Shown here one piece after another: positions 61,554 to 64,000 of a DNA stretch of 64,000 nucleotides. Numbering within the stretch: the first letter of the stretch is position 1; every line of letters begins with the position of its first letter. The stretch lies in NCBI GenBank assembly GCA_029432815.1, contig JAROBA010000006.1, positions 62,001-126,000 of the forward strand, given 5' to 3'. The notes below the pieces were generated by a model. The model worked only from the letters and a program-made list of their open reading frames with translations, was not told where the DNA came from and ran no database searches. The DNA comes from Pontiellaceae bacterium B1224. GTDB lineage: Bacteria; Verrucomicrobiota; Kiritimatiellia; Kiritimatiellales; Pontiellaceae. The translations under genes were made by a program, and so were the position numbers.

Positions 61554-64000
61554 TAAACTGAACACCGTTTTCGATTTAGAAAAACTCCAGACATTGGAAG
61601 CTCAGCAGCTTACTAATCGGATAAAACTTCTATCAACTAAACTGCATGAGACAACGAAACGAGAAATTCTGGTATGTGTGGGAGGGGGATGCCTTGCATC
61701 AGGTGCGTTGGCCATTTGTTCTGAGTTTAACAAAGAACTTAAAGAAAATAAGCTGGAGTTTAAAGCAACGGTTGTAGAAACCGGATGTATGGGACCGTGC
61801 GCTGCAGGTCCGGTGGCTAAAATTATGCCTGATAATGTATTTTATCAGGGAATAACGATAGAAGATGTGAAAACCATTGTTGAGCAACATATAATGAGAG
61901 GCGTGGTGGTAAGTGATCTTCTTCATAAAGATGCGGCCAGTGGAAAACCTGTTTCAGACCTCGATGAAATAGAATATTTTAAAAGGCAGCATAAAATAGT
62001 TTTACGGAACTGTGGAAATATTGATCCCCTAAAAATAAATGAATACATAGCAACAAAGGGTTATCGCGCTTTTGCCAAATGTATAACTGAACTGAGTTCG
62101 GAAGATGTAGTGAACCAGGTCCTTCAATCCGGATTAAGAGGGCGGGGTGGGGGAGGCTTTCCGACCGGGCTTAAGTGGAAATTTACACGGGAAGCAATGT
62201 CCGATCAGAAAAGTATTGTCTGCAATGCCGATGAAGGTGATCCAGGCGCATTCATGGACCGGAGTGTTTTGGAAGGCGATCCCCACAGTGTGATTGAAGG
62301 AATGGCCATTGCCGGTTTTTCCGTTGGGGCACAGCGGGGGTATGTCTATTGCCGCGCTGAATATCCTGTGGCGATTGAACGATTGCAGAAAGCAATCAAT
62401 CAAGCTCGCGAAATAGGGTTGTTGGGCGAACATATTCTAGGAACTGATTTTTCATTTGATGTTGAAATTCGAATGGGCTCCGGTGCATTTGTTTGCGGTG
62501 AAGAAACTGCTCTGATGACTTCTATTGAGGGAAATCGCGGTGAACCGCGTCCTCGTCCACCGTTTCCGGCGATTAAAGGTTTATGGGGAAAACCGACCTT
62601 GCTGAACAATGTCGAAACCTTCGCCAGTATCCCTGTGATTATTATGGATGGTCCCGATAGGTACGCTGAACTGGGAACGGAAAAGAGTAAAGGAACAAAA
62701 GTTTTTGCTCTAGCCGGTGCCGTTAATAATACGGGGCTGGTGGAGGTGCCGATCGGTATTTCGTTAGGTGAACTTCTTTATGATATCGGAGGTGGAATTG
62801 TTGATGGAAAACCATTTAAAGCTGCGCAGCTTGGTGGGCCTTCCGGCGGGTGTATTCCGAAGGAACACCTGAATGTGCCGTTGGATTATGAGTCGCTTAA
62901 TGAGCTGGGCGCCATCATGGGGTCCGGCGGCTTGATTGTTATGGATGAAGATAGCTGCATGGTTGATGTGGCCCGATTCTTCCTCGAATTTGTGCAGGAG
63001 GAATCATGTGGTAAATGTACACCTTGTCGCGTTGGAACGAAACGCTTGTTGGAAATCCTTGAACGGATTTGTGATGGCAAAGGAAAAGAGGGTGATATTG
63101 AACGACTCATAACGCTGGGAGAGCAAATTAAAGAAACCGCGTTATGTGGACTTGGAAAAACAGCTGCTAATCCGGTTCTTTCAACTATCCGTCATTTCCG
63201 CATCGAATATGAAGAGCACATCCGGGAGCACAAATGCCGAGCTGGCGTTTGTGCCGGATTAGTTCGTGCACCTTGTCAAAGTGCCTGCCCGGCTTCAGTC
63301 GATATTCCAGGCTTTGTTTCGCTGGTGGGAGAAAAACGTTATGCCGATGCATTGAAACTGCATCGGGAACGGAATCCTTTTGCAGCGGCCTGCGCGCGTA
63401 TCTGCTTCCACACCTGCGAAGAACATTGCCGCCGTTCAACCTTGGACAGTCCACTTGCAATTCGCGGAGTGAAACGCTTTATGGTTGAGCAGGAAATGAT
63501 TATCCAGGTTCCGGAATGTAAGGAAAATAAAAATAATGCTGCGAAGAAAATAGCGATCATCGGTGCGGGGCCCGCCGGTCTGACCTGTGCCTATTTTCTC
63601 GCCCGTCTGGGGTATAAACCGCAGGTTTTTGAATCGGCCTCACGACCTGGAGGAATGATGGCCCAAACCATCCCATCATACAGACTGCCGAGAGAAATTC
63701 TGGCAAGGGAAGTTCGTATGATCGAACGTCTTGGTGTGGACATTCAGTGTGACCATACGCTCGGTAAGGATTTCACCCTTGATAGCCTGAAAAAGGATGG
63801 CTATGACGCAGTCTTCCTGGCAGTGGGGGCACCTGATGGATTAAAACTCGGTTTGCCCGGAGAAGATGCAGAAGGTGTTTATGAAGCCATGACCTTCCTG
63901 CGCGATTATAACATTAGGGGTTCTGTACCGGTTGGAGAGCACGTTGTAATCATCGGCGGTGGAAATGCTGCCATTGATGCCGCGCGCACGGCCACCCGTC
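61546..64000 (+). CDS. NuoF/HydB-like subunit fused to a GltD-like FAD oxidoreductase (runs off window)
   Basis: The frame starts at the ATG at 61546 after GGAGGG and stays open to the window edge (818 codons). Domains in order: a thioredoxin-like [2Fe-2S] part (CVGGGC, TGCMGPCAAGP) to ~residue 110; the NuoF FMN/NADH domain with GRGGGGFPTGLKW near 200; the 4Fe-4S site SCGKCTPCRVGTKRL near 487; then a GltD-like part with CQSACPASVDIPGF near 576, CARICFHTCEEHC, FAD motif IIGAGPAGLTCAYFLA near 671 and a second dinucleotide motif IIGGGNAAIDAART near 803. The fused enzyme could link NADH and NADPH or ferredoxin pools. A degenerate palindrome encodes LQTLE near the start. Confidence 0.88.
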   Translation, partial: MLNKLNTVFDLEKLQTLEAQQLTNRIKLLSTKLHETTKREILVCVGGGCLASGALAICSEFNKELKENKLEFKATVVETGCMGPCAAGPVAKIMPDNVFYQGITIEDVKTIVEQHIMRGVVVSDLLHKDAASGKPVSDLDEIEYFKRQHKIVLRNCGNIDPLKINEYIATKGYRAFAKCITELSSEDVVNQVLQSGLRGRGGGGFPTGLKWKFTREAMSDQKSIVCNADEGDPGAFMDRSVLEGDPHSVIEGMAIAGFSVGAQRGYVYCRAEYPVAIERLQKAINQAREIGLLGEHILGTDFSFDVEIRMGSGAFVCGEETALMTSIEGNRGEPRPRPPFPAIKGLWGKPTLLNNVETFASIPVIIMDGPDRYAELGTEKSKGTKVFALAGAVNNTGLVEVPIGISLGELLYDIGGGIVDGKPFKAAQLGGPSGGCIPKEHLNVPLDYESLNELGAIMGSGGLIVMDEDSCMVDVARFFLEFVQEESCGKCTPCRVGTKRLLEILERICDGKGKEGDIERLITLGEQIKETALCGLGKTAANPVLSTIRHFRIEYEEHIREHKCRAGVCAGLVRAPCQSACPASVDIPGFVSLVGEKRYADALKLHRERNPFAAACARICFHTCEEHCRRSTLDSPLAIRGVKRFMVEQEMIIQVPECKENKNNAAKKIAIIGAGPAGLTCAYFLARLGYKPQVFESASRPGGMMAQTIPSYRLPREILAREVRMIERLGVDIQCDHTLGKDFTLDSLKKDGYDAVFLAVGAPDGLKLGLPGEDAEGVYEAMTFLRDYNIRGSVPVGEHVVIIGGGNAAIDAARTATR

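Overview
The window is a chromosomal segment of a Gram-negative bacterium. It probably belongs to the PVC superphylum, and my best guess is a Kiritimatiellota (Pontiella-like) organism. That guess rests on the secreted proteins that combine DxDxDG calcium-type repeats with a C-terminal 'YT(L/I)E...FYRV' module, on the right-handed beta-helix proteins, on a Spy-like periplasmic protein and AttEFGH-like export operon, and on a NADH-linked hydrogenase-type module (suggesting anaerobic or fermentative life) beside a malate:quinone oxidoreductase. No rRNA gene or marker protein proves the placement. Core replication genes lie here (gyrB, gyrA, holA, dnaA, dnaN, mnmG), so the segment is close to the replication origin.

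Layout. 1-2.3 kb: the start of a membrane-anchored rhodanese and an AlbA_2/GHKL-type regulator with a 21-bp tandem repeat. 2.3-7.7 kb: gyrB, an orphan HicB-like gene, gyrA (minus strand). 7.9-15.1 kb: minus-strand housekeeping and secreted genes (gamma-carbonic anhydrase, ferritin-like, cupin, CoA-binding, a C10 cysteine peptidase, sfsA, hslO). 15.2-17.0 kb: a HipB/HipA-type operon behind two phased operators. 17.0-24.1 kb: an AsmA-like protein, an unknown protein and an SNF2 helicase, then proC and a YggS gene. 24.3-25.6 kb: two tandem surface-repeat paralogues, each with its own terminator. 25.6-31.8 kb: holA, a PadR/HAAS pair, a HIT protein and two receiver-HDOD paralogues around a Nudix gene. 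31.9-37.5 kb: a small-molecule kinase, an IMPase-like phosphatase, a prolyl oligopeptidase, a FeoC-like regulator and a trypsin-like protein. 37.5-41.2 kb: mqo, a PrsW-like protease and an alkyltransferase-like protein. 41.3-43.6 kb: a decayed double beta-helix gene. 43.7-48.1 kb: an AttEFGH-like ABC export operon whose permease is frameshifted. 48.1-50.7 kb: DoxX, Spy-like and M24 genes. 51.0-54.2 kb: dnaA, a candidate origin, dnaN and tRNA-Gln. 54.3-56.7 kb: a small protein, AmrS, HNH and epimerase genes. 56.77-58.60 kb: an inverted-repeat-bounded element with two DUF1670-like genes. 58.8-64 kb: mnmG carrying two parS-like sites, then the start of a NuoE / NuoF-GltD operon.

Two things stand out. 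First, a 15-bp palindrome, TTCCANNNNNTGGAA (often TTCCAANNNTTGGAA), occurs at least 27 times with perfect arms, against about 0.06 expected for ten fixed bases in random sequence. It lies in intergenic DNA and inside genes in all three reading frames (peptides FQxLE, SNxWK, xPxxG). It is absent from gyrA/B, dnaA, dnaN, mnmG and the inverted-repeat element. Second, 47-bp near-perfect terminal inverted repeats flank a pair of full-length paralogous DUF1670-like HTH proteins, with no recognisable transposase. The left repeat can pair with the ribosome-binding region of the first gene. This looks like an unclassified mobile element.

Other notable points are the parS sites inside mnmG, a 52-nt structured insertion inside a kinase gene, homopolymer frameshifts in two long genes, and a NuoF-GltD fusion.
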